Of a DNA stretch of 64,000 nt, positions 55,198 to 62,783 are shown piece by piece. Within the stretch, counting starts at the first letter, position 1. Every line of letters begins with the position of its first letter. A model generated the notes under the pieces. The model saw only the letters and a program-made list of their open reading frames with translations. It did no database searches and was not told the DNA's origin. This stretch comes from Limimaricola hongkongensis DSM 17492 (GTDB lineage: Bacteria; Pseudomonadota; Alphaproteobacteria; Rhodobacterales; Rhodobacteraceae): assembly GCF_000600975.2 (NCBI RefSeq), contig NZ_CM002676.1, forward strand, positions 39,368 to 103,367. The letters run 5' to 3'. A program made the translations under genes and the position numbers.

Positions 55198-56808
55198 TCA
55201 TGCCGTGGCGCGGATGTGGAAGTCGCAGGCGCGGGCGGTGAGCGCCATCATGGTCAGGGTCGGGTTCTGGATGCCGATGGCCGGGAAGGCCGCGCCGTCG
55301 GTGACGTAGAGCCCCTTGACCCCCCAGGGCCGGTTGCGCGCATCGAGCACCGAAGCGGACGGGTCCGTGCCCATGCGCGCGCCGCCGCATTCATGGATCG
55401 ACGCGCCCGGCACCGACGGGGCGAGATCCGAGATGTCGGTCTCGATGTCGAACAGCTCGACGAGCTCGCGCAGCGCCTCGACCTGTTGGCCGAACACCGC
55501 CGCGTCGCGCGCACCGTGGCGGCAGTCGATGCGCAGCGCCGGGATGTTCCAGCGGTCGCGCCGTTCGGACAGCACCAGCCGGTTGGTGTCGCGCGGCTCC
55601 AGCTCCGCATCCGAAACGGCGACGAAATGGCAGGTGCCGCGGCCCCCGCCGAACAGGTACATGCGCAGGCCGAAGCCCCCCGATGAGACGCCTTGCGCGG
55701 CGGTGCGCGTGTCGAAGCGCGGCAGGCAGATGCAATGTTCGGGCTCGGTCCTGATCCTGACCCCGGCGACGCGCCGGTCCCGAAGCGTGCCCTCGATCTT
55801 GGCCGAGATGTGATCGGTGATGTAGCGGCCGAGCGCCGGGGAGGGCGCAGGGAACCGCGTGCTGTGCCGCTCGGCGCTCGAATTCATCAGGATGCGCGTG
55901 CTTTCGAAGGCCGAGGCGCAGAGGAACACCGCCGATGCGGGCGCGAAGATCTCGGCGCCCGAACGGGCATCGACGAAATTGACCCCGGCCACCGCCCCGG
56001 CTTCGGTCAGCTGCAGGCTGCGCACGACCGCGCCCTTGCGCAGGCCGAGCAGGCCGGTCCGGGCCGCGATCTCGACCGAGGGCCGCGGCAGGGCGTGGCG
56101 CCCCAGGATCGGCGTGTAGGACGGGTAGCGTTCGGCCAGCCGGTCGAGCAGGATCGATTGCAGCGGGTTCGGCGCGATCGTCGTCTCGATCCGGCTGTCG
56201 GGAATCCAGCGGGAGGATTCGCGCCGGCCCGACAGGCCCAGCTTGCGCTCGACCAGGTCGTACCAGGGCGCGATTTCGTCATAATCGACCGGCCAGCCCG
56301 GCGCGTCGGGGGGCGAGAAATCGACCTCGGAATGCCGGTAATACTGCTTGCCATGGGCGGGCACGATCATCCGTCCACCCAGCTGGCGCACGCGCACCCA
56401 GCGATAGGGCTGTCGCGGCGGCGTCTCGTAGGGGTTGTCGATGTCGTCCACGAAGGCGTCCGGCGCGCTCGGCCAGGCATAGCATTGCGACTGGACCGGT
56501 TGGCGGAAACGGGCCGCGCCGCGCAGGACCTTCTGCCCGAGCACGAGCGCGCGATAGGGCAGCGCGCGCTGCAGCGCGGGCCGCGCGGCCAGCCGGGTGA
56601 AGCCCGACACGATGCGCCCCACCGGCGCCTCGCCGAGCGGCTTGCGGTAGCCCGCATCCAGCAGCAGGACCCGTCGCCCGGCTTCGGTCAGCTGTTCGGC
56701 GGCGAGCCCGCCGGTGGCGCCGCCGCCGATCACGACGGCATCATAGCCGGTCCCGGCCCGCACCTCGTCGAGGCTGGCCTCCCGGCAGGGGGGGTCAGCG
56801 AGGTTCAT
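55198..56808 (-). CDS. GMC-family FAD oxidoreductase
   Basis: 536 residues. VIGGGATGGLAAEQLTEAGR binds FAD, and the C-terminal HECGGARMGTD with NPTLTMMALTARA gives the GMC catalytic His and Asn. It starts 9 bp after the DegT aminotransferase stop, so the two are one operon. GMC enzymes oxidise sugar or polyol hydroxyls; with an adjacent PLP aminotransferase the pair could oxidise and then aminate a sugar (as in the GMC-plus-aminotransferase logic of aminoglycoside pathways). That pairing is inference. Confidence 0.85.
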   Translation of the reverse strand: MNLADPPCREASLDEVRAGTGYDAVVIGGGATGGLAAEQLTEAGRRVLLLDAGYRKPLGEAPVGRIVSGFTRLAARPALQRALPYRALVLGQKVLRGAARFRQPVQSQCYAWPSAPDAFVDDIDNPYETPPRQPYRWVRVRQLGGRMIVPAHGKQYYRHSEVDFSPPDAPGWPVDYDEIAPWYDLVERKLGLSGRRESSRWIPDSRIETTIAPNPLQSILLDRLAERYPSYTPILGRHALPRPSVEIAARTGLLGLRKGAVVRSLQLTEAGAVAGVNFVDARSGAEIFAPASAVFLCASAFESTRILMNSSAERHSTRFPAPSPALGRYITDHISAKIEGTLRDRRVAGVRIRTEPEHCICLPRFDTRTAAQGVSSGGFGLRMYLFGGGRGTCHFVAVSDAELEPRDTNRLVLSERRDRWNIPALRIDCRHGARDAAVFGQQVEALRELVELFDIETDISDLAPSVPGASIHECGGARMGTDPSASVLDARNRPWGVKGLYVTDGAAFPAIGIQNPTLTMMALTARACDFHIRATA

Positions 56809-56817
56809 CTGTGCGTC

Positions 56818-57969
56818 TCAGGCGGTCCATGACTGCGCCGCCTTCCGGTATTTCCGCCGCAGCATGGGGTGGGGAAGCCGGAACGGCGTTTCCATCAGGC
56901 AGGTGCGGGCGAGATGCGCCATCGTCGGCTGGAACGCCGCGACGTCGTAATCGACGTCGCGCTCGGCCCAGTTGCGCGGGTTGAGCCGCGGGTCCGCCGC
57001 GGTCCGATCGAGGATCGGCTTCCAGGTGGTGAAGATATGGCGCCCGCTGTCGATGGCGCGCGAGGTCCGGTCCATCCGGCCCGCAAAGGCGGCGGCGGCG
57101 TCGGCGTCCGGCAGCCGGATGGCGAGGCCGACCGCGTTTTCGGGGTCGTTATGCGGGGCGGGCTCGGCGCCGGGAATGTTCTTGAGCGCCGACAGCACGG
57201 TCTCGCGCCGCGCCCGCAGGTTCCTGACGATGCCGTCCAGCCGCTGAAGCTGGGTGTAGAGCACCGCCGCCGTAAGCTCGGAGACCCGCATGTTCATCGA
57301 GGCGAAGACGATCTGGTTGTGCAGGTTGGCCCCCTCGCGGGTGGAGGCGCCGATGTCGTGATACATCAGCGCCCGGGCATAGATCTTTTCGTTGTTCGTG
57401 AGCAGCGCGCCGCCTTCGCCCGCGGTGATGTTCTTGAACTGGTTGAAGCTGAACACGCCGGCATCGCCGATGGCGCCCACGGCCTTGCCCTTGTAGCTGA
57501 GCCCGACGGCCTGGCTCGCATCCTCGACGACCGCGACGTTGCGCCGCCGCGCGATGTCCATGATCCGGTCCATGTCGCAGACGAGGTTGTTCATGTGGAC
57601 CGGGATGATGGCCCGCGTGTTGCGGGTGATCCGGCGTTCGATGTCGTCGGGATCGATGGTCAGGCTGGCATCGACGTTGCACAGCACCGGCGTGGCCCCG
57701 ACCGCCGTGGCGGCCACCGCCGTCGCCATCCAGGTATAGGCGGGCACGATCACCTCGTCGCCGGGGCCGATCTCCAGCCCGACCAGCGCGGCGATCAACG
57801 CGCTGGTGCCGCTGTTGACCGCCAGCGCGTGCCGGACATCGCAGCGATCCCGGAGCCCGGCCTCGAACCGGTCGGCATAGCCGTTCTCGCCGCCACGATA
57901 CCGCATGAGCTGACGGCGGGAGACGACATTGCACAGCGCAAGCATCTCCCTGACCCCGATCTGATACAT
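56818..57969 (-). CDS. DegT/DnrJ/EryC1/StrS-family aminotransferase
   Basis: 383 residues. The fold start is ALAVNSGTSALIAALVGL; Asp150 of VVEDASQAVG and Lys179 in FSFNQFKNITAGEGG bind PLP. These enzymes aminate keto-sugars or keto-cyclitols. TGGAGA lies near the ATG at 57969. Upstream is a 524-bp gap to the divergent ugd. It is coupled to the GMC oxidoreductase. Confidence 0.9.
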   Translation of the reverse strand: MYQIGVREMLALCNVVSRRQLMRYRGGENGYADRFEAGLRDRCDVRHALAVNSGTSALIAALVGLEIGPGDEVIVPAYTWMATAVAATAVGATPVLCNVDASLTIDPDDIERRITRNTRAIIPVHMNNLVCDMDRIMDIARRRNVAVVEDASQAVGLSYKGKAVGAIGDAGVFSFNQFKNITAGEGGALLTNNEKIYARALMYHDIGASTREGANLHNQIVFASMNMRVSELTAAVLYTQLQRLDGIVRNLRARRETVLSALKNIPGAEPAPHNDPENAVGLAIRLPDADAAAAFAGRMDRTSRAIDSGRHIFTTWKPILDRTAADPRLNPRNWAERDVDYDVAAFQPTMAHLARTCLMETPFRLPHPMLRRKYRKAAQSWTA

Positions 57970-58493
57970 TCTCCAGCCACCCCTTTGTCCGATCGGCCAC
58001 CGGCATGGCGATGGCGCGTGGCGCTCCCGGAGCCGGGCGCGCGGCCCTCGAACGGGCCACGCTGCGCCATCCGGTTGACGATACGTCATTAGCACGTGAA
58101 GCCCCGCCACAGGGCAAGAACAAAAACGCGCATTTTTCCCGTAATTGCGCTCTCATGCGATGTGCAAAGCCGGCGGCGTGCCGGATCCGCCCCCAATTCG
58201 CCCTTGGCGAAAGGGGCCGAGACGAGACGCCGCCATTCACCTCTTCATGTCGCGCCGGCCTTCGCCTTGGCCGCCTGCGGGCGCGCATGAAGACGACGGT
58301 GCCGGCCCAGATGCCAGCCCGGCGCCATTCCGGGCGCGACATCTGCGCGACGTCAAATCCAGCGCGGGGGTGTGGTCGCCGCCCGGTGCGGGACGCGCGG
58401 ATCGCGCCGGCGCTTAAAGATTGCCTGAAACGGCGGCTGTCGGCATTCTGACCCGGACGGCATCCGGGGTTGCGGGCATATGGGAGCGGCTGC
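57970..58493. other. 524-bp gene-free divergent stretch degT/ugd
   Basis: No gene is recognised; the small open frames here look random. An AT-richer part at 58080-58150 may contain promoters. The end near ugd has GGGAG as its ribosome binding site. Confidence 0.4.
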
Positions 58494-59801
58494 ATGAAGA
58501 TCGCGATGATTGGCGCAGGATATGTCGGGCTGGTGTCCGGGGTCTGCTTTTCCGATTTCGGCCACGAGGTCGTCTGCGTCGACAACAACCCCGACAAGAT
58601 CGACCGCCTCGCCCGCGGCGAGGTGCCGATCTACGAGCCGGGGCTCGACGTGCTTCTGGCCCGAAACGTCGAAGCCGGGCGGTTGTCCTTCACCGACGAT
58701 CTTCTGGCGGCGGTGCGCGGCGCCGAGGCGGTGTTCATCGCCGTGGGCACGCCGACCCGCCGGGGCGATGGCCACGCGGATCTTAGCTACGTGATGGCCG
58801 CCGCCGAGGCGATCGCGAAGGCCGCCGACGGGTATCTGGTGGTCATCACCAAGTCGACCGTGCCCGTCGGCGCGAACCGGCAGGTCAAGGAGGTGATCGC
58901 GGGCACCAATCCGGGGCTGGAGTTCGACGTGGTCTCGAACCCGGAATTCCTGCGCGAAGGCGCGGCGATCGACGATTTCATGAAGCCCGACCGGGTCATC
59001 GTCGGCGTCGAGACCGAGCGCGCCGCCGCCGTGATGGCCGAGATCTACCGCCCGCTCTACCTGCGCGATTTCCCGATCATTACCACCGACCTGGAGTCGG
59101 CGGAGATGATCAAATACGCCGCCAACGCCTTTCTGGCGACCAAGATCACCTTCATCAACGAGATCGCGGCCCTGTGCGAACGCGCCGGGGCCGACGTGAA
59201 GCAGGTCGCCAAGGGCATGGGGCTCGATGGCCGGATCGGCAACAAGTTCCTGCATGCCGGTCCGGGCTATGGCGGGTCGTGCTTTCCCAAGGACACCCGC
59301 GCGCTGGCCCGGATCGGGCAGGAGCACGCCATGCCGCTGTCGATCGTCGAGGCGGTGATCCGCGCCAACGAAGAGACCAAGCGGCGGATGATCGACAAGC
59401 TGCAGACCCTCGCCGACGGCACGTTCCGCGACAAGATCGTGGCCGTGCTCGGCGTGACCTTCAAGCCCAACACCGACGACATGCGCGACGCACCGGCGCT
59501 GACCATCGTGCCGGCGCTGGTCGGCGGCGGGGCGCATGTGCGCGTGGTCGATCCGCAGGGCCGCCGCGAGGGGCAGACGCTGTTGCCGAACGTCGAATGG
59601 GCCGAGGATCCCTATTTGGCCGCCGAGGGCGCCGATCTTCTGGTCATCCTGACGGAATGGAACGAATTCCGCGCGCTCGACCTCAGGGAATTGGCAAGCC
59701 GGATGGCGGTTCCGCGCATGGCCGATCTGCGCAACATCTATCATCCGGCGCAGGCGCGGGATGCCGGTTTCACGGCGTATGAAGGCGTGGGGCGGATTTG
59801 A
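58494..59801 (+). CDS. ugd: UDP-glucose 6-dehydrogenase
   Basis: 435 residues. NAD motif MIGAGYVGLVSGVCF, STVPVG, NPEFLREGAA, and the catalytic Cys263 in GPGYGGSCFPKDT. It makes UDP-glucuronate from UDP-glucose, feeding the UDP-glucuronate epimerase at 35 kb and acidic polysaccharides. GGGAGCGG precedes ATG 58494, the ninth codon of the open frame. The next gene starts 255 bp on. Confidence 0.96.
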   Translation: MKIAMIGAGYVGLVSGVCFSDFGHEVVCVDNNPDKIDRLARGEVPIYEPGLDVLLARNVEAGRLSFTDDLLAAVRGAEAVFIAVGTPTRRGDGHADLSYVMAAAEAIAKAADGYLVVITKSTVPVGANRQVKEVIAGTNPGLEFDVVSNPEFLREGAAIDDFMKPDRVIVGVETERAAAVMAEIYRPLYLRDFPIITTDLESAEMIKYAANAFLATKITFINEIAALCERAGADVKQVAKGMGLDGRIGNKFLHAGPGYGGSCFPKDTRALARIGQEHAMPLSIVEAVIRANEETKRRMIDKLQTLADGTFRDKIVAVLGVTFKPNTDDMRDAPALTIVPALVGGGAHVRVVDPQGRREGQTLLPNVEWAEDPYLAAEGADLLVILTEWNEFRALDLRELASRMAVPRMADLRNIYHPAQARDAGFTAYEGVGRI

Positions 59802-59961
59802 ATTCCGCGGGAGAACGCGTTTCCTTTATCGTCGGCGGGGCACCGGATTTGCGACCCCTGGCGCAATGCGGACCATCGCCGATGGCGCCGGGAATAATGT
59901 AATGCCTTGACTCATGCGGATTGGCGGGCATGATGCTGGCTTTAGTATTCGTGGTATTTTC

Positions 59962-59982
59962 GAAATCGATGTTCTCGATTTC
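59962..59982. promoter_or_regulatory. Perfect 8-bp inverted repeat, operator-like
   Basis: GAAATCGA and TCGATTTC with a 5-nt TGTTC spacer, 75 bp upstream of the thioester-type protein start. A weak promoter candidate (TTGGCG at 59921, TAGTAT at 59943, 16 bp apart) lies just before it, so it could block or recruit polymerase. Binding is inferred. Confidence 0.5.
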
Positions 59983-60056
59983 AGCCGGGGGTGTTCCCCT
60001 CTGTTCTGCGCGCCTTTTTTGATTTGTTTCGTTTTGATCAGTGCTCCGGGTGGCCC

Positions 60057-62339
60057 ATGACCTATCAGAAATACGACTATCACAACGCTCCGACAATTCG
60101 CGAATTCACGGCCCTGTCGCTTGGAGATCTTCAGGACAATGGCCTGTCCGGCGGCGTCGATTGCGGCGACCGGTTCGAGATGCCGGCCAATGCCGGCCTG
60201 TGCGTCAAGGTGCGCGATGACGATCCCTACCTGTCCGGCGACAGGTCCTATTGCAACGACAAGGCCGCCGACCGCAGCTACCAGACCGCGCGGATCTGCG
60301 ACGGGCCGGACGGCGCGGATATCGGCAATGGCGGCCGGATCTATGCCGAGAAGTATTTCCAGGTGCGCGACGCGCAGGGCAACCGCTATGTGATGATCGA
60401 GTTCGAGCAGGAGGGCTCGGGCGCGAATTACTACACTTTCCATTCGGCCTATGGCGTGCCGCAGGCGGGGGCCCGGCTCACCGTCGGCAAGAGCTGCGAT
60501 CTGAACGGCAACATCAAGCTGGGCTACGACCAGCTCGATGCCGGCGATTGCAAACCCTCCGCCCCGCCGGGCGACTGCCTCGTGATCGAGGCCGAGGACA
60601 TGCAGCTTTACAACTACAAGATCCATGCCCTCGACGGCGCCTCCGGCGGCGAGGTGATCAAGACCACCAGCTGCGATCCCTCCTATGCCAAGACCGTGTT
60701 CCAGGGCGAGACCGGCACCTATGACCTGAAGCTCTGCGTCGTCGACGAGAATGACGGTCAGGGCCTGATCAAGATCTATGTCGGCAGCCGGCTGCTCAAG
60801 AGCGTCCGGCTCGACGAGGACACCGGCGGAGCTTATGGCGAAACCGGCGTGTTCCGCGAGATCACGCTGGACGATGTCGCGCTGAGCGCAGGTGACCGGA
60901 TCACCATCGTGGGCGTGCGCGACGGCAATGAATTCGCCCGCATCGACAAGCTCGAGATCTGCAAGGACGACACGCCCCTGCCCGCGGCGCTGGGGGATTT
61001 CGTCTGGTTCGACGCCGATCGCGACGGGGTGCAGGACGCGGACGAGGCCGGCGTGGCCGGGGTCACGGTGCATCTCAAGGACGAGAGCGGCACCATCATC
61101 GACACGACCACCACCGACGCGCAGGGCAGGTATCTCTTCGACGACCTGGCGGCGGGCCGCTACGCGGTCGCGTTCGAGCCGACCGACGAGTTCGAGTTCA
61201 CCACGGCGAACCAGGGCGACGATGCGACCGACAGCGACGCCGACCCCGGCACCGGCATGACCGGGCTTTATGATCTGGCGGCGGGGCAGACCGACCTGTC
61301 GGCGGATGCGGGGCTGGTGCGGCGCAACCACGCGCCGGAGCCGCAGGACGACAGCGGCAAGGTCTGCGCGACCGAAACCACCGTGATCGACGTGCTGGGC
61401 AATGACGGCGACCCCGATGGCGACCCGGTCGAGGTGGCGCATGTCGCGGGCGTGGCGGTGGCCATCGGCGACAGCGTCACGCTGGCCTCCGGCGCGACGG
61501 TGACGCTGAACGCCGACTTCACGCTGTCCTATGACAGCTCCGGCGCGAGTTATGACGGCGTCGCGGCCGCCGACCTGCTGATCGGCGAAACCGCCTCCGA
61601 CAGCTTTGGCTATTCGATCACCGATGGCGATCTGGAGGCCACGGCCGAGGTCGACATGACGATCTGCGGGGCGAAGAACACGCTCGCGACGATCAATGCC
61701 AGCCTGCCGCAGGGCGAGGTCTGCTTCCAGATGCAGCAAAGCTACGAGCCGCTGATCAATGCCGACGCGATCACGCTGAAGCTGTCGGGCACCGGCGACG
61801 CCCGCTTCGACGGCATGGTCTATGAAGAGGCCTATTGCCTGTCGGGCTACGAGGACACGCTCGATGTCGACGCCAATGGCGACATCGATCTCGCGCCGGT
61901 GGTCAAGGGCCAGATGACGGTGGCCGTCGCCGCGAACGTGCCGGCGGGCGAATTGGAGACGGTCGGGATCAACGGCCAGACCGCCAGGGACAACCTCGAC
62001 CTCGTCAACTGGATCCTCAACCAGGGCTTCGGCGACACCGACAACGGCGACGGCACGGGAGAGACCTATAACGACATGGAGATCCAGGGCGCGATCTGGG
62101 GGCTCACCGACGGCCCGCTGCCCGATGGTTCCTTGTTCGCGCCGATCGGGACATCCGAGAATGCGCGCGAAATCCTCGATGCGGCCATCGCCAATGGCGA
62201 GGGGTTCGAGGCGGGGGAGGGCGACATCGTCGGCCTGCTGATCACCCCGACGGCGCAAGCGCAGCAGCAAGGCCATGACCAGCCGCTGATCATCGGCGTC
62301 GCCTTCGAGGCGCTGGCGCAGGACTGCCTTTGCGTCTGA
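60057..62339 (+). CDS. Surface protein with SdrD-like B domain and putative Cys-Gln thioester domain
   Basis: 760 residues. Order: N-terminal Cys-rich part (1-170); carbohydrate-binding-like domain (about 172-305); SdrD/Cna-B domain (ALGDFVWFDADRDGVQDADE, 311-420); a cadherin-like VIDVLGNDGDPDGDPVEV region (443-535); and a C-terminal domain with YCLSGYED (Cys594) and EIQGAIWGL (Gln677). The last two motifs match Gram-positive thioester (TED) adhesins, in which Cys and Gln form a covalent-binding thioester. No signal peptide, transmembrane tail or RTX repeat is seen, so the export route is unclear. The exosortase locus follows directly. Confidence 0.75.
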   Translation: MTYQKYDYHNAPTIREFTALSLGDLQDNGLSGGVDCGDRFEMPANAGLCVKVRDDDPYLSGDRSYCNDKAADRSYQTARICDGPDGADIGNGGRIYAEKYFQVRDAQGNRYVMIEFEQEGSGANYYTFHSAYGVPQAGARLTVGKSCDLNGNIKLGYDQLDAGDCKPSAPPGDCLVIEAEDMQLYNYKIHALDGASGGEVIKTTSCDPSYAKTVFQGETGTYDLKLCVVDENDGQGLIKIYVGSRLLKSVRLDEDTGGAYGETGVFREITLDDVALSAGDRITIVGVRDGNEFARIDKLEICKDDTPLPAALGDFVWFDADRDGVQDADEAGVAGVTVHLKDESGTIIDTTTTDAQGRYLFDDLAAGRYAVAFEPTDEFEFTTANQGDDATDSDADPGTGMTGLYDLAAGQTDLSADAGLVRRNHAPEPQDDSGKVCATETTVIDVLGNDGDPDGDPVEVAHVAGVAVAIGDSVTLASGATVTLNADFTLSYDSSGASYDGVAAADLLIGETASDSFGYSITDGDLEATAEVDMTICGAKNTLATINASLPQGEVCFQMQQSYEPLINADAITLKLSGTGDARFDGMVYEEAYCLSGYEDTLDVDANGDIDLAPVVKGQMTVAVAANVPAGELETVGINGQTARDNLDLVNWILNQGFGDTDNGDGTGETYNDMEIQGAIWGLTDGPLPDGSLFAPIGTSENAREILDAAIANGEGFEAGEGDIVGLLITPTAQAQQQGHDQPLIIGVAFEALAQDCLCV

Positions 62340-62379
62340 GAAACGGTTCGGGACCGGTTCGGCGCCTGGCCGCCGAAGT

Positions 62380-62414
62380 CGCACCGCCCTTGCCGGGAGG
62401 GATGGGGCGGTGCG
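62380..62414. repeat. 10-bp stem-loop between the thioester-type gene and the VPEID-CTERM gene
   Basis: CGCACCGCCC (62380-62389) pairs with GGGCGGTGCG (62405-62414) around a 15-nt loop, without a T-run. It may stabilise or end the upstream transcript. Confidence 0.45.
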
Positions 62415-62500
62415 CGCGGGGTCCGCTTCGAGCGGCCCCGCATGTCTCAGTGTCCGCCGTGGGGTCAGGGATCGCGGCGCGTTTCAGGAGGGCTCCGTTC

Positions 62501-62683
62501 ATGAGCAAACGACTTCTCGTTCTCGCCACCGCCGCCGTGATGGCCGCGGGATCGGCGCAGGCCGGTTTCCTGCCACCACCGCCGACGCAGGTGCCGGAGA
62601 TCGACATCACGAGCGGCATGGCCGCTTGCGCGGCGATCCTCGGGGCCGTGGCGCTGTTCTGGGAGCGGCGCCGGCGCGCCTGA
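62501..62683 (+). CDS. 60-residue VPEID-CTERM sorting-signal protein
   Basis: 60 residues in all. A Sec signal peptide (MSKRLLVLATAAVMAAGSAQ), about 10 residues with a proline run, then VPEID, a hydrophobic helix (SGMAACAAILGAVALFW) and the Arg-rich end ERRRRA. This three-part tail is the exosortase recognition signal of the VPEID-CTERM class. Almost nothing remains between leader and tail, so the mature product would be only a few residues. CAGGAGG precedes the ATG. The exosortase gene begins 101 bp downstream. Confidence 0.85.
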   Translation: MSKRLLVLATAAVMAAGSAQAGFLPPPPTQVPEIDITSGMAACAAILGAVALFWERRRRA

Positions 62684-62725
62684 ACCCGCTTCGGCGCCGT
62701 ATGCGCCTGTCACGGGCGAAAGATC

Positions 62726-62757
62726 GGGCGCCCCCTCCCCGCAGGGACGGGGCGCCC
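62726..62757. repeat. 9-bp stem-loop between the VPEID-CTERM and exosortase genes
   Basis: GGGCGCCCC (62726-62734) and GGGGCGCCC (62749-62757) with a 14-nt loop. It could reduce read-through into the exosortase gene, keeping enzyme below substrate. Confidence 0.45.
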
Positions 62758-62783
62758 CAGCCATCAGCCATCGCGGGGGCCGC

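Noticed and set aside
59826..62384. 852-codon minus-strand frame opposite the thioester-type gene
   Set aside because: Low-complexity Val/Ala/Asp/His composition typical of antisense frames; the plus strand has clear domains.
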